A DNA stretch of 64,000 nt from Gemmiger sp. An87. Lineage in GTDB: Bacteria; Bacillota; Clostridia; Oscillospirales; Ruminococcaceae. Location of the stretch: positions 1 through 64,000 of the forward strand of contig NZ_NFHD01000005.1 of assembly GCF_002159185.1 (NCBI RefSeq), read 5' to 3'. Below, one piece after another: positions 15,121 to 23,647 of this stretch; position 1 is the stretch's first letter; each line of letters begins with the position of its first letter. The notes under the pieces were generated by a model. That model was not told the DNA's origin. It saw only the letters and a program-made list of their open reading frames with translations, and searched no databases. A program made the translations under genes and the position numbers.

Positions 15121-16029
15121 TCAGGCGTAAACCTGGCGGCTCTGGAAGATGCACAAAGCGCTCTTGCTTTTGCCCTTTTCCAGCAGGGTGCGGGCGGCGT
15201 ACAGGGTGGCTCCCGCGCTGGGCCCGGCGGGAATGCCATCGGTGAGCAGTACCTCGCGGGCGGCCTGCACCGCCTCGCCGGTGGTCACCGCCGTTACCAG
15301 ATCCACCACATAGGGATTATAGTTCTCCGGCACGAAGCCGAAGCCGATGTTGGGGATGCCGTGGGGGGCCAGAAATCCGCCGCCGATGGCCTGGCACTCG
15401 TAGGGCTCCACCGCGGCCATGCGGATGTGATTGGTCCAGGCCTTCACATATTCGCCCACACCGGTCACGGTGCCGCCGCTGCCTACCCCGGCCACAATCG
15501 TGTCGATCAGATTGCCGCCCTCGGTAGCCTTCAAAATGGCGGGGCCAGTGATGCGCCGGTGGTATTCCGGGTTGTCCTCGCTGGCTAAGTAGTTCATATA
15601 GTAAGCGCCCTGTTCCTCGGCCATGCGGCGGGCCAGGATGTCCATGCCCTCCTGCCCGGAGGGACGCTCGTAGCAGGGGCGGAGCCGGGCGCCCAGCCCT
15701 TGCAGAAACCGCTCCCGCTCCGGCTCCAGCGCGGGCGGCACCACCAGGGTCAGCGGATGGCCGCTGCGCCCGGCGGCAATGGCCAGCGCCGCCGCAAAGG
15801 CCCCGCAGCCAGTTTCAATAATGGGTTGACCCTCCGTCAATTCACCCCGCTGGGCAGCCAGGCGGATCATGGCGGTGGCCAGCGCGTCCTTGCCGGTGCC
15901 GGTGGGGCCGTCGAACAGCAGGCAGGCGTACAGCTTGCCGGGAAGGCTGTGCTTTGCGGCATAGCCGCCAAGGGCCACCACGGGGCAGCGGGTGAGCTGC
16001 TGGTAATAGGTCTCGTTGATTCCGGTCAT
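15121..16029 (-). CDS. PLP-dependent enzyme of the cysteine synthase/threonine synthase fold, divergent
   Basis: A 302-residue fold-type II PLP protein. The lysine motif is GPTGTGKDALA (the K-D pair replaces the usual SxKDR), and the phosphate-binding glycine loop GVGSGGTVTGVGEYVK is intact, as is the C-terminal GIPAGPSAGATLYAA. However, the substrate-carboxylate loop, normally (T/S)SGNTG, reads ETGCGAFAAALA, with Cys in place of Asn. This suggests an altered amino-acid substrate or a non-standard reaction, so a plain cysK label would be unsafe. No cysE or other sulfur gene is nearby; greA follows 40 bp downstream. Confidence 0.8.
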   Translation of the reverse strand: MTGINETYYQQLTRCPVVALGGYAAKHSLPGKLYACLLFDGPTGTGKDALATAMIRLAAQRGELTEGQPIIETGCGAFAAALAIAAGRSGHPLTLVVPPALEPERERFLQGLGARLRPCYERPSGQEGMDILARRMAEEQGAYYMNYLASEDNPEYHRRITGPAILKATEGGNLIDTIVAGVGSGGTVTGVGEYVKAWTNHIRMAAVEPYECQAIGGGFLAPHGIPNIGFGFVPENYNPYVVDLVTAVTTGEAVQAAREVLLTDGIPAGPSAGATLYAARTLLEKGKSKSALCIFQSRQVYA

Positions 16030-16207
16030 CGTGAACGCCTGCCTTTCTTAATTATGTATTATATATTATATAGGAAAGCAAAAACAGGACGGGGAATGGC
16101 GGTTCGGAAACTGCCGCTTTCTGCCCTTATTGTAGCACGTTCCGCGGCCAAAGTCATGCCCGGGAAAGAAGGGGAAGAAAAAGAACGTTTTTTGCGCCAT
16201 TTCCCCC

Positions 16208-16237
16208 TTGACAGCGCTGCGCGGCCTCTGTTATAAT
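16208..16237 (+). promoter_or_regulatory. Promoter of the ylxM-ffh-rpsP operon
   Basis: TTGACA (16208-16213), 18 bp, TATAAT (16232-16237). Confidence 0.88.
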
Positions 16238-16245
16238 AGCAAACT

Positions 16246-16284
16246 GTAAAGCAAAACGCTTTACGAAAAGGCAAAACACTTTAC
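16246..16284 (+). promoter_or_regulatory. Leader hairpin and repeat before ylxM
   Basis: GTAAAGC-AAAAC-GCTTTAC is a perfect 7-bp hairpin at the expected transcript start, followed by a related stretch GGCAAAACACTTTAC. It could be an operator or a 5' mRNA stabiliser; there is no T run, so it is not a terminator. Confidence 0.45.
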
Positions 16285-16317
16285 AGGGACCGGCACCCCG
16301 GCAAGGAGGCGTTTTCG

Positions 16318-16683
16318 GTGGCAAAAAATCTTGAGATTTCACTGTTGCTGGATTTCTACGGCGACGTGCTCACCGAAAAGCAGCGCGACGTGATGGAGCA
16401 GTACTACAACGACGATCTGTCGCTGGCAGAGATTGCCGATAACTTTGGCATCACCCGCCAGGGCGTGCGGGACTCCATCAAGCGGGGCGAGGGGATCATC
16501 CTGGAGCTGGAGGAAAAGGTAGGCTTCGCAAAGCGCTACCGGGCTGTGCAGCAGGGCATCGCCCAGCTGGAAAGCCTGGCACGGGAGATTCAGTTCGAGA
16601 ACGCCAACGGCTACACGCCGAGCAAGCGCATTGACGACTCCGCCCGCAAGATGCTCGAGATCATCGGGCAGATCAGCGAATAA
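16318..16683 (+). CDS. ylxM: YlxM/p13-like sigma-70-region-4-like protein
   Basis: A 121-residue DNA-binding-like protein. The helix-turn-helix LSLAEIADNFGITRQGVRDSIKRGE is like sigma region 4.2, preceded by LTEKQRDVMEQYYNDD. YlxM regulates or assists SRP in streptococci and is almost always encoded before ffh, as here. The start is GTG 16318, nine bases after AAGGAGG. A strong promoter lies 80 bp upstream and ffh follows after 28 bp. Confidence 0.9.
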   Translation: MAKNLEISLLLDFYGDVLTEKQRDVMEQYYNDDLSLAEIADNFGITRQGVRDSIKRGEGIILELEEKVGFAKRYRAVQQGIAQLESLAREIQFENANGYTPSKRIDDSARKMLEIIGQISE

Positions 16684-16711
16684 CCGGCACACACAACGAA
16701 AGGACAACGAC

Positions 16712-18034
16712 ATGGCCTTTGAATCTCTTTCCGAACGGCTTTCGGGCGTGTTCAAACGGCTGCGGGGCAAGGGCAAGCTCACCGAGGCGGACATTAAGGC
16801 CGCCATGCGTGAGGTTCGCACCGCTCTGCTGGAGGCCGACGTAAACTACAAGGTGGCCAAGGACTTCATCGCCGGGGTCACCGAGCGGGCCATGGGCCAG
16901 GAGGTCATGGAAAGCCTGACCCCCGCCCAACAGGTCATCAAGATTGTAAACGAATCCCTCACCGAGCTTATGGGCGGCAACGAGGCTGCGCGCATCCACA
17001 TCAAGTCCAAGCCCCCCACGGTGCTCATGCTCTGCGGTCTGCAGGGTAATGGTAAAACCACCCACGCCGCCAAGCTGGGCAAGTGGTTCCTCAAGCAGGG
17101 CCACCGCCCGCTGCTGGTGGCCTGTGATATCTACCGCCCCGCGGCCATTGATCAGCTGCAGGTGGTGGGCAAGCAGGCGGGTGTTCCGGTGTTCACCATG
17201 GGCACCGAAAAGCCCGAGATCATCGCCAAAAAGGCCATCGCTCACGCCAAGGATTACGGCAACGACATCGTGATCCTGGATACCGCCGGCCGCCTGCATG
17301 TGGACCAGGAGCTCATGGATGAGCTGGGCCGCATCAAGGAAGCCGTTGAGGTGGACGAGGTTCTGCTGGTGGTGGACGCCATGGCCGGTCAGGACGCGGT
17401 GAACGTGGCCAAGGCCTTCAACGAGGCCGTGGCGGTGGACGGCATCATCCTCACCAAGACCGACGGCGATACCCGCGGCGGTGCCGCGCTCAGCGTCAAG
17501 GCCGTCACCGGCAAGCCCATCAAGTTCCAGGGCACCGGCGAAAAGCTGGATGATCTGGAGGTCTTCCACCCGGCCCGCATGGCCAGCCGAATCCTGGGCA
17601 TGGGCGACGTGCTCACCCTCATCGAGAAGGCGCAGGACCTGCAGGATGAGAAGAAGGCTGCCGAGACCGCCAAGCGGATGATGGAGAACAAGTTCGATAT
17701 GAACGACATGCTGGACCAGCTAGCCCAGATGAAGAAGATGGGCGGCGTTGCGTCGCTGGTCGCCATGCTTCCCGGCGGAAACAAAATCAACCCGGACGAC
17801 ATCGACGAAAAGGTGTTTGTCCACATCGAGGCCATCATCCACAGCATGACCCCCGCCGAGCGGGAAAAGCCCAGCATCATCAACCCCAAGCGCAAGCGCC
17901 GCATCGCCGCCGGCAGCGGCACCAGCGTGGAAGAGGTGAACAAACTGCTTCGTCAGTTTGAGATGATGCAGAAGATGATGAAGCAGATGAAAAAGAACCC
18001 CAAGGCCTTTGGCCGCCGCCTGCGCGGCATGTAA
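16712..18034 (+). CDS. ffh: Signal recognition particle GTPase Ffh
   Basis: A 440-residue SRP54 homologue that binds signal sequences on ribosomes and, with FtsY, targets them to the membrane. It has an N-domain helical bundle (1-95), a G domain with P-loop GLQGNGKTT (Asn where Ala is usual), DTAGR and TKTDGDTRGG, and a Met-rich M domain (about 300-440, e.g. MMQKMMKQMKKNPK) for signal peptide and SRP RNA. ATG 16712 follows GAAAGGA; longer in-frame starts overlap ylxM. The gene is in the ylxM operon. Confidence 0.96.
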   Translation: MAFESLSERLSGVFKRLRGKGKLTEADIKAAMREVRTALLEADVNYKVAKDFIAGVTERAMGQEVMESLTPAQQVIKIVNESLTELMGGNEAARIHIKSKPPTVLMLCGLQGNGKTTHAAKLGKWFLKQGHRPLLVACDIYRPAAIDQLQVVGKQAGVPVFTMGTEKPEIIAKKAIAHAKDYGNDIVILDTAGRLHVDQELMDELGRIKEAVEVDEVLLVVDAMAGQDAVNVAKAFNEAVAVDGIILTKTDGDTRGGAALSVKAVTGKPIKFQGTGEKLDDLEVFHPARMASRILGMGDVLTLIEKAQDLQDEKKAAETAKRMMENKFDMNDMLDQLAQMKKMGGVASLVAMLPGGNKINPDDIDEKVFVHIEAIIHSMTPAEREKPSIINPKRKRRIAAGSGTSVEEVNKLLRQFEMMQKMMKQMKKNPKAFGRRLRGM

Positions 18035-18154
18035 GCGCGAAAAACGCGCCGTTTTCCAAGGTATGACCCGCAGCCCCAAAAGGGCGGGTTTGATACAATA
18101 TAACAATCACAATCGCCCCACACCGGGGCCCCAAACATCAGGAGGTTTACCACT

Positions 18155-18397
18155 ATGGCAGTTAAGATCCGTCTGCGCCGCATGGGCGCCAAGAAAGCTC
18201 CCTTCTACCGCGTTGTTGTTGCTGACAGCCGCTTCCCCCGTGACGGCCGCTTCATCGAGGAGATCGGCTACTACGATCCCACCAAGGAACCCAGCGTTGT
18301 GAACATCGACGCCGAGAAGGCCAAGAAGTGGATCGCCAACGGCGCTCAGCCCACCGATACCGTTCGTGAGCTGCTGAAGAAGAACGAGATCCTGTAA
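18155..18397 (+). CDS. rpsP: 30S ribosomal protein bS16
   Basis: An 80-residue ribosomal protein with the characteristic start [24 protein letters not shown] and the [11 protein letters not shown] block, full family length. It has a strong AGGAGG ribosome site. It sits between ffh and khpA as in most Firmicutes. A short hairpin (GCGCG-AAAAA-CGCGC, 18035-18049) follows the ffh stop and may set the differential level of the two messages. Confidence 0.97.
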   Translation: MAVKIRLRRMGAKKAPFYRVVVADSRFPRDGRFIEEIGYYDPTKEPSVVNIDAEKAKKWIANGAQPTDTVRELLKKNEIL

Positions 18398-18421
18398 TCA
18401 GTCTAAAGGGAGGGCAACCCT

Positions 18422-18655
18422 ATGCAGGAGCTGTTGCTGGCAGTTGCCCGGGGCCTGGTCGACGATAAGGACGCTGTGTCCGTTACCGTAGACGCCCCCC
18501 GTGAGGACGGCACCATCGTTTACCACCTGAGCGTGGCTGAGAACGACATGGGCCGGGTGATCGGCAAACAGGGCCGCATCGCCAAGGCCATCCGCGTTGT
18601 AATGCGGGCTGCCGCCGTTCGCAAGGGCGAAAAGGTCATGGTAGAGATCGACTGA
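18422..18655 (+). CDS. khpA: KH-domain RNA-binding protein KhpA
   Basis: A 77-residue single KH domain with the RNA-binding loop motif VIGKQGRIAKAIRVVM (GxxG = GKQG). KhpA forms a dimer with KhpB/Jag and affects cell division and RNA regulation in Gram-positives. It lies 24 bp after rpsP in the classical order. A strong terminator follows before rimM. Confidence 0.95.
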   Translation: MQELLLAVARGLVDDKDAVSVTVDAPREDGTIVYHLSVAENDMGRVIGKQGRIAKAIRVVMRAAAVRKGEKVMVEID

Positions 18656-18680
18656 CCTTCGGGAGAACAAAACCACACAA

Positions 18681-18724
18681 ACAGGGCCCCTTGCCAGCTG
18701 CTGTGCAAGGGGCCCTGCTTTTTT
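18681..18724 (+). terminator. Intra-operon Rho-independent terminator between khpA and rimM
   Basis: A 13-bp perfect GC-rich stem (CAGGGCCCCTTGC with GCAAGGGGCCCTG), 10-nt loop and a T run. It should stop most rpsP-khpA transcripts before rimM-trmD unless read through. Confidence 0.9.
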
Positions 18725-18831
18725 GCCTGGGCAACCCCGCAGCGTTTGCGCGTTATTGCGCAGGAATGCGGCTTGCCCTTGTCACCGGGCAGGCGAAGCG
18801 GCCCTGCCCCACACAAAAGGAGAGAAACAAG

Positions 18832-19362
18832 ATGCAGCAGTATCTGGAAGTCTGCAAGGCTGTGACCACCCACGGGGTGGCAGGCGAAGTGAAGGTGGAG
18901 CTCTGGTGCGACGACGCGGCCTTTCTGGGCCGGTTCAAGCGGCTGTACCGGGGCCCGCAGGGCCAGGCGCCCATCGCCGTAACCAAGGTGCGGGCCCATA
19001 AGAACATGGCGCTGGTTACCTTTGAAGGCGTGAACGACATGGACGCGGCCCGCGCGCTGGTGGGCCAGGTGTTCTATATCGACCGGGCGGATGCAAAGCT
19101 GCCCAAGGGCCACTATTTCCAGGCCGATCTGCTGGGCTGCCATCTGATCGATGCCGAGAACGGCCGGGACTACGGTGAGATTGCCCAGGTCAGCCACCCC
19201 GGCGCCCAGGACATCTACACCGTTTCCTGCCCGGACGGCTCCACCGCCCTGTTCCCGGCGGTCAAACCCTTCCTGGTGAAGATCTGCATTGAGGACCGCA
19301 AGGTGCTGGTCAGCCCCATTCCGGGCATGTTCAGCGAAGCGGAAAATGGTGACCAGGTATGA
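18832..19362 (+). CDS. rimM: Ribosome maturation factor RimM
   Basis: A 176-residue 16S processing factor acting on the 30S head. The N-terminal beta-barrel begins [20 protein letters not shown] (the GxxGEVKV motif), and the PRC-barrel domain includes [18 protein letters not shown] and ends with [11 protein letters not shown] 18832 follows AAAGGAGAG; longer in-frame starts run through the upstream terminator. Its end overlaps trmD by 4 bp (ATGA), giving translational coupling. Confidence 0.95.
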   Translation: MQQYLEVCKAVTTHGVAGEVKVELWCDDAAFLGRFKRLYRGPQGQAPIAVTKVRAHKNMALVTFEGVNDMDAARALVGQVFYIDRADAKLPKGHYFQADLLGCHLIDAENGRDYGEIAQVSHPGAQDIYTVSCPDGSTALFPAVKPFLVKICIEDRKVLVSPIPGMFSEAENGDQV

Positions 19363-20087
19363 TGCGTGTGGATGTGGCGACCCTGTTCCCGGAGATGTGC
19401 CAGCGGGTGCTGGACGAGAGCATTCTGGGCCGGGCCGCAAAGCGAGGCTATATCGAGACCCACTGCCATCAGATCCGGGACTACACCCTGAACCGGCAGA
19501 AGCAGGTGGACGACTATCCCTACGGCGGCGGCTGTGGTATGGTGATGAATGCCCAGCCCATCTATGACTGCTGCCAGGATATCATCCGCCAGGTGGAGGA
19601 ACAGGGCCGCCAGCGGCCGCATATTATATTTATGACCGCGGCTGGCCAGCGCTTTTCCGAGGAGACCGCCAAGCGGCTTGCCCAGTACGACAGCCTTCTT
19701 CTGGTTTGCGGCCATTACGAAGGCATGGACGAGCGGGTGATCGAGGAGCTGGCGGACGAGGAGATCAGCATCGGCGACTATGTGCTCACCGGCGGCGAGC
19801 TGGCCGCGCTGGTGGTGGCAGACAGTGTGCTGCGCCTGCAGCCCGGCGTGCTTTCTCAGCCGGAGGGTTACCAGGACGAAAGCCACTGGAACGGCCTGCT
19901 GGAGTACCCCCAGTACACCCGCCCGGAGGAGTGGCGGGGCAAAAAAGTTCCAGAGATCTTGCTCAGCGGCCATCATGGCAATATAGACAAATGGCGGCGT
20001 GAGCAAAGCCTGGAGCGCACCCGCATCCGGCGTCCGGATTTGTACGAAGCGTACCAAAATGAGCATAATCAGAACCACAAAAAGTAA
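19359..20087 (+). CDS. trmD: tRNA (guanine-37-N1)-methyltransferase
   Basis: A 242-residue SPOUT methyltransferase that makes m1G37 in tRNAs to keep the reading frame. The family signatures are present: [12 protein letters not shown] at the start, the [15 protein letters not shown] loop, and the knot region [17 protein letters not shown] with [17 protein letters not shown]. It overlaps rimM by 4 bp. The start may be 19359 or the next ATG at 19362. Confidence 0.96.
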   Translation: MMRVDVATLFPEMCQRVLDESILGRAAKRGYIETHCHQIRDYTLNRQKQVDDYPYGGGCGMVMNAQPIYDCCQDIIRQVEEQGRQRPHIIFMTAAGQRFSEETAKRLAQYDSLLLVCGHYEGMDERVIEELADEEISIGDYVLTGGELAALVVADSVLRLQPGVLSQPEGYQDESHWNGLLEYPQYTRPEEWRGKKVPEILLSGHHGNIDKWRREQSLERTRIRRPDLYEAYQNEHNQNHKK

Positions 20088-20293
20088 TTATTACCAATAA
20101 AGTTGAAAACTTTCGGGATTTCTTATGAGATTGTTGAAAACTTAGTGGTTGATTTGCACAAAGAAACGTTTCCGGCATTTTCTGGATTCGGGAAACTGAC
20201 AAAATTGCACAAATGTACTGTACAATCGGGTAAGAATGGGCTATTATAACAAACAGAAGCCCATCTAATTTTAGAAATAGGAGCGAATGAATC
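20088..20293 (+). other. trmD-ptsH intergenic region
   Basis: This AT-rich gap holds two 11-bp direct repeats GTTGAAAACTT (20102 and 20133), a weak possible promoter (CTGACA 20196, 19 bp, TACAAT 20221) and an inverted repeat ATGGGCT/AGCCCAT around 20236-20264 in the presumed ptsH leader. None can be assigned firmly. Confidence 0.4.
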
Positions 20294-20557
20294 ATGTTTG
20301 TTAAAGAAGTTACCGTTGAGAACAAAGTCGGCCTGCATGCCCGTCCCGCTACCTTCTTCATCCAGAAGGCCAACGAGTACAAGTCTTCCATCTGGGTCGA
20401 GAAGGAAGAGCGCCGCGTGAATGCCAAGAGCCTGCTGGGCGTTCTGAGCCTGGGCATCGTGGGCGGCACCACCATCCGCATCATCGCTGACGGCGCCGAC
20501 GAGCAGGCTGCCGTGGAAGGCCTGGTAAAGCTGGTAAACTCCGGTTTCGCCGAGTAA
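20294..20557 (+). CDS. ptsH: Phosphocarrier protein HPr
   Basis: An 87-residue HPr. His15 in GLHARPA receives phosphate from PEP via Enzyme I, and Ser46 in NAKSLLGVLSLGI is the HPr kinase/phosphorylase site used for CcpA-linked catabolite repression in Firmicutes. It is a single gene; Enzyme I is not adjacent. It is bracketed by its own leader and a strong terminator, so it is probably monocistronic and well expressed. Confidence 0.95.
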   Translation: MFVKEVTVENKVGLHARPATFFIQKANEYKSSIWVEKEERRVNAKSLLGVLSLGIVGGTTIRIIADGADEQAAVEGLVKLVNSGFAE

Positions 20558-20576
20558 TTTCTTTGCTTTTATAAAT

Positions 20577-20610
20577 CAAAGGGCGGGTTTTTGAAAACCC
20601 GCCCTTTTTC
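20577..20610 (+). terminator. Rho-independent terminator of ptsH
   Basis: The stem AAAGGGCGGGTTTT pairs with AAAACCCGCCCTTT, tight loop, then T tract. Confidence 0.9.
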
Positions 20611-20686
20611 TGCTTTTGCTCCTCAAGTGGGGCATACTGAGGATACAGGCCGCACAAAACCCGACGGTCACAGAAGGAGGACCCCC

Positions 20687-22519
20687 ATGACCAAGGCTGA
20701 ACTGCATGAAAAAGCGAAGATGCTCCCCCTGCTGCCGGGGGTCTATATCATCCGGGACAAGCGGGACGAGATCATCTATATCGGCAAAGCAAAGCGGCTG
20801 CGCACCCGGGTGAGTCAGTATTTCCGCGAGGGCGTCCCCCACGATGCAAAGGTCACCCAGATGATTGAGCACGCCTTCAATTTCGACGTGATCGTCTGCC
20901 AGAGCGAGTTTGAGGCTCTGGTGCTGGAGGCCAGCCAGATCAAGGCACACACCCCCAAGTACAACATCCTTCTGAAGGACGACAAGGGCTACAGCTATGT
21001 GAAGATCACCAAGGAGAAATACCCCCGCATCTCGGCGGCGCTGCAAAAGGAGGAGGACGGGGCGGAGTACATCGGTCCCTTCACCAGCAGTTTTGCGGTG
21101 CGTCAGATGGTGGAGACCGCCCAGGACGCCTTCCTGCTGCCCCGGTGCAACCGGCGCTTTCCCCAGGAGATCGGCAAGGGCCGCCCCTGTCTGAACGCCC
21201 ACATCGGCAAGTGCATGGCCCTGTGCAGCGGTAAGATCAGCAAGGAGACCTACAACCAGGCGGTACAGGGAGCCATCCGGCTGATCCGCTACGGTAAAAA
21301 GGACATTGTGAAAACCCTGGAGCAGCGCATGGAGGAGGCCGCCGAGCGGCTGGACTTTGAGCAGGCCGCCCTGCTGCGGGACCAGATTGCCGCCATCAAA
21401 AAGGTGTCGGCCGGGCAGAAGGTGGTGGTGGACGAGAGCACCCAGATGGATGTGATCGCCTTCGCCGGAGCAGGGCAGAACAGCTGCGCCGCCATCCTGC
21501 GCTACCGCACCGGCCGCCTGACCGACAAGCGGGAGTTTTTATTCCGGGGCACCGCTGACCTGGACGCTTTGCGGGAGGAGTTTCTGCCCCGCTATTATCT
21601 GGACGGAGAGGAAATTCCCAAGGTCATCGCGGTGGATGTGCTGCCCGAGAGCCACGAGGCCCTGACCCAGCTGCTGGAGGAGACCCGGGGCACTAAGGTG
21701 CAGCTGTATGTGCCCCAGCGGGGCGACACCGCCAAGCTGGTGAGCATGGCTTACACCAACGCGGTGGAGCGCCTTGCCCGGGAGAGTGGCCGCACCGACC
21801 GGAATCAGCGCCTGTTGGACGAGGCAGCCGCCGTGCTGGGTCTGCCCGAACCGCCCGCGGTGATTGAAAGCTACGATATCTCCAACTGGGGCGAGGGTAC
21901 CAGCGTCTGCGGTATGGTGGTGTTTGAAAACGGCCGCCCCAAGAAAAGCGGCTACCGGCGCTTCAAGATGCGCACCGTGGCGGGCACCGACGACTTCGCC
22001 AGCATGGCCGAGGCGCTGAGCCGCCGGGCTGCTGAGTACGAAAAAGGCACGGCGGGTCAGTTCTCGGTGCTGCCCAGCGTGATCTTGCTGGACGGCGGCA
22101 AGGGGCAGGTGAGCGCGGTGAAGGCGGCGCTGGCAGGTACCGCTCTGGCGGCGGTGCCGCTGTTCGGCATGGTGAAGGACGACCACCATCGCACCCGGGC
22201 CATCGTGACCGCGGACGGCGGCGAAATTGCCATCAGTATGCATCGGAACATCTTCACCTTCATCTCCTCCATTCAGGACGAGGTGCACCGGTTCTCGATT
22301 GCCTACCAGCGCCAAAACCAGAAGAAGAAATCCTATGCTTCCAGTCTGACCGCTATCCCTGGCGTGGGGCCTGCCACCGCCAAGGCGCTACTGGCCCACT
22401 TCAAGTCGGTGGGAGCGGTGCGAGAGGCCGGTGTGGACGAGCTGACCAACGCCAAGGGTGTGGGCCAGAAGGCCGCCCAAACCATCTACGACTATTTTCA
22501 CCCCCGAACGGAGGATTGA
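20687..22519 (+). CDS. uvrC: Excinuclease ABC subunit C
   Basis: A 610-residue nuclease making the dual incisions in nucleotide excision repair. The N-terminal GIY-YIG domain is visible as LPGVYIIRDKRDEIIYIGKA. A UVR motif lies near residue 210 (EAAERLDFEQAALLRDQI), then the RNase H-like domain (IESYDISNWGEGTSVCGMVV) and a C-terminal HhH pair (IPGVGPATAKALLAHF). ATG 20687 follows AGAAGGAGG. The next gene begins 3 bp after its stop, so it heads a small operon. Confidence 0.97.
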   Translation: MTKAELHEKAKMLPLLPGVYIIRDKRDEIIYIGKAKRLRTRVSQYFREGVPHDAKVTQMIEHAFNFDVIVCQSEFEALVLEASQIKAHTPKYNILLKDDKGYSYVKITKEKYPRISAALQKEEDGAEYIGPFTSSFAVRQMVETAQDAFLLPRCNRRFPQEIGKGRPCLNAHIGKCMALCSGKISKETYNQAVQGAIRLIRYGKKDIVKTLEQRMEEAAERLDFEQAALLRDQIAAIKKVSAGQKVVVDESTQMDVIAFAGAGQNSCAAILRYRTGRLTDKREFLFRGTADLDALREEFLPRYYLDGEEIPKVIAVDVLPESHEALTQLLEETRGTKVQLYVPQRGDTAKLVSMAYTNAVERLARESGRTDRNQRLLDEAAAVLGLPEPPAVIESYDISNWGEGTSVCGMVVFENGRPKKSGYRRFKMRTVAGTDDFASMAEALSRRAAEYEKGTAGQFSVLPSVILLDGGKGQVSAVKAALAGTALAAVPLFGMVKDDHHRTRAIVTADGGEIAISMHRNIFTFISSIQDEVHRFSIAYQRQNQKKKSYASSLTAIPGVGPATAKALLAHFKSVGAVREAGVDELTNAKGVGQKAAQTIYDYFHPRTED

Positions 22520-22522
22520 TTT

Positions 22523-23002
22523 ATGGACCAGAACACATTGCACGAACGCTTTGCCGAGGCGGCGGAGTACTATGTCGGCCGCAAGGGCAGCCGCCCCACT
22601 CTGGAGCAGGAGGATACGGTAGCTCTGCTGCGGGAGACTCAGGAAATTTATGGCCACATCCCGCCCCAGGCGCTGGAGACCATCTCCATCTGCACCGGCT
22701 ATAAAGTGCCGCTGCTGGAAAAGCTGATCCGGCTGTATCCCAGCCTGAAGCTGGGGGCTGCTGCCCACGAGATCGTGGTGTGCAGCGGCGGACGCTGTGG
22801 TGCAAAAAACGCTGTGTTGATGGACCGACTGAAAAAGGGGCTGGCCAGCCTGCCCGAAGGCACCGCGGTGATTCGCACCCAGAACTGCTTCAAGCAGTGT
22901 GGCAAGGGCCCGAACATCCAGGTGGACGGAGTGCTTTGGAACGGCTGTGATGCCGCCGCGGTGGACCGGATTCTGGAAACGCTGCGGCCGGAAAAAGGAT
23001 AA
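22523..23002 (+). CDS. NuoE/HndA-like thioredoxin-fold [2Fe-2S] protein
   Basis: A 159-residue protein like the 24-kDa subunit of complex I or the HndA/HydC subunit of electron-bifurcating hydrogenases. It has an N-terminal helical part (TQEIYGHIPPQALETIS) and a thioredoxin-fold ferredoxin whose four cluster cysteines appear as CSGGRC and CFKQC. It is unusual in standing alone: no NuoF or hydrogenase subunit lies beside it, and it starts 3 bp after uvrC. It could supply a cluster subunit to a complex encoded elsewhere. Confidence 0.82.
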   Translation: MDQNTLHERFAEAAEYYVGRKGSRPTLEQEDTVALLRETQEIYGHIPPQALETISICTGYKVPLLEKLIRLYPSLKLGAAAHEIVVCSGGRCGAKNAVLMDRLKKGLASLPEGTAVIRTQNCFKQCGKGPNIQVDGVLWNGCDAAAVDRILETLRPEKG

Positions 23003-23031
23003 ATCAGTGGAAAAGGCCCGCGCCTTTCTGC

Positions 23032-23060
23032 TTGACAAAGCGGCTGGTGCGGGCCATAAT
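23032..23060 (+). promoter_or_regulatory. Promoter of rsmD
   Basis: TTGACA (23032-23037), 17 bp, CATAAT (23055-23060), about 40 bp before the rsmD start. Confidence 0.75.
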
Positions 23061-23098
23061 GGAAAAAACAAAGGGACAGGAAAGGGAGGTGGACCCCC

Positions 23099-23647
23099 AT
23101 GCGTGTGATCTCAGGCTCTGCCCGGGGAACAAAGCTGGCGGCCCTGCCGGGAGAAGATATAACAAGGCCTACGGTGGACCGGGTGAAGGAGGGCATGTTC
23201 AGCGCTCTGCAGTTCATCCTGCCGGGGGCGAAGGTGCTGGACCTGTTTGCAGGCAGCGGGCAGCTGGGCATTGAGGCACTGAGCCGCGGAGCAGCCAGCT
23301 GCGTGTTTGTGGACCAGGACCGGGGCGCGGTGCGCATCGTGGAGCAGAACTGCAGGGCCGCCGGAGTGCAGGCGCAAAGCCAGATCCGCAACACCAGGGC
23401 GGACACGTTCCTGGCGAGCTGCGGCGAGCAGTTCCACGTCGTTCTGCTGGACCCGCCTTACCGCCACGATACGCTGGCCCAGATCCTTCCTCAGGTGGCT
23501 CGGGTGACCGCGCCCGGCGGCACAGTGCTGTGCGAGAGTGAGCTGGCGGCCAGTCTGCCGGATGAGTGCGAGGGCCTTTGCAAGAAAAAACAATACCGTT
23601 ACGGCACCGTATTGGTGACCCGCTATGAAAAGGAGCGAGAAGAATGA
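23099..23647 (+). CDS. rsmD: 16S rRNA (guanine-966-N2)-methyltransferase RsmD
   Basis: A 182-residue SAM-dependent methyltransferase for m2G966 of 16S rRNA. The N-terminal MRVISGSARGTKLAALPG and RPTVDRVKEGMF are family signatures; the SAM motif is VLDLFAGSGQLGIEAL and the catalytic motif DPPY. It has its own promoter. In many Firmicutes coaD follows; here a coiled-coil gene overlaps its stop by 4 bp instead. Confidence 0.94.
   Translation: MRVISGSARGTKLAALPGEDITRPTVDRVKEGMFSALQFILPGAKVLDLFAGSGQLGIEALSRGAASCVFVDQDRGAVRIVEQNCRAAGVQAQSQIRNTRADTFLASCGEQFHVVLLDPPYRHDTLAQILPQVARVTAPGGTVLCESELAASLPDECEGLCKKKQYRYGTVLVTRYEKEREE

Noticed and set aside
20102-20143. Two GTTGAAAACTT direct repeats after trmD as a mobile element or operator
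   Set aside because: They are too short and only two copies exist; noted in the intergenic entry without a function.
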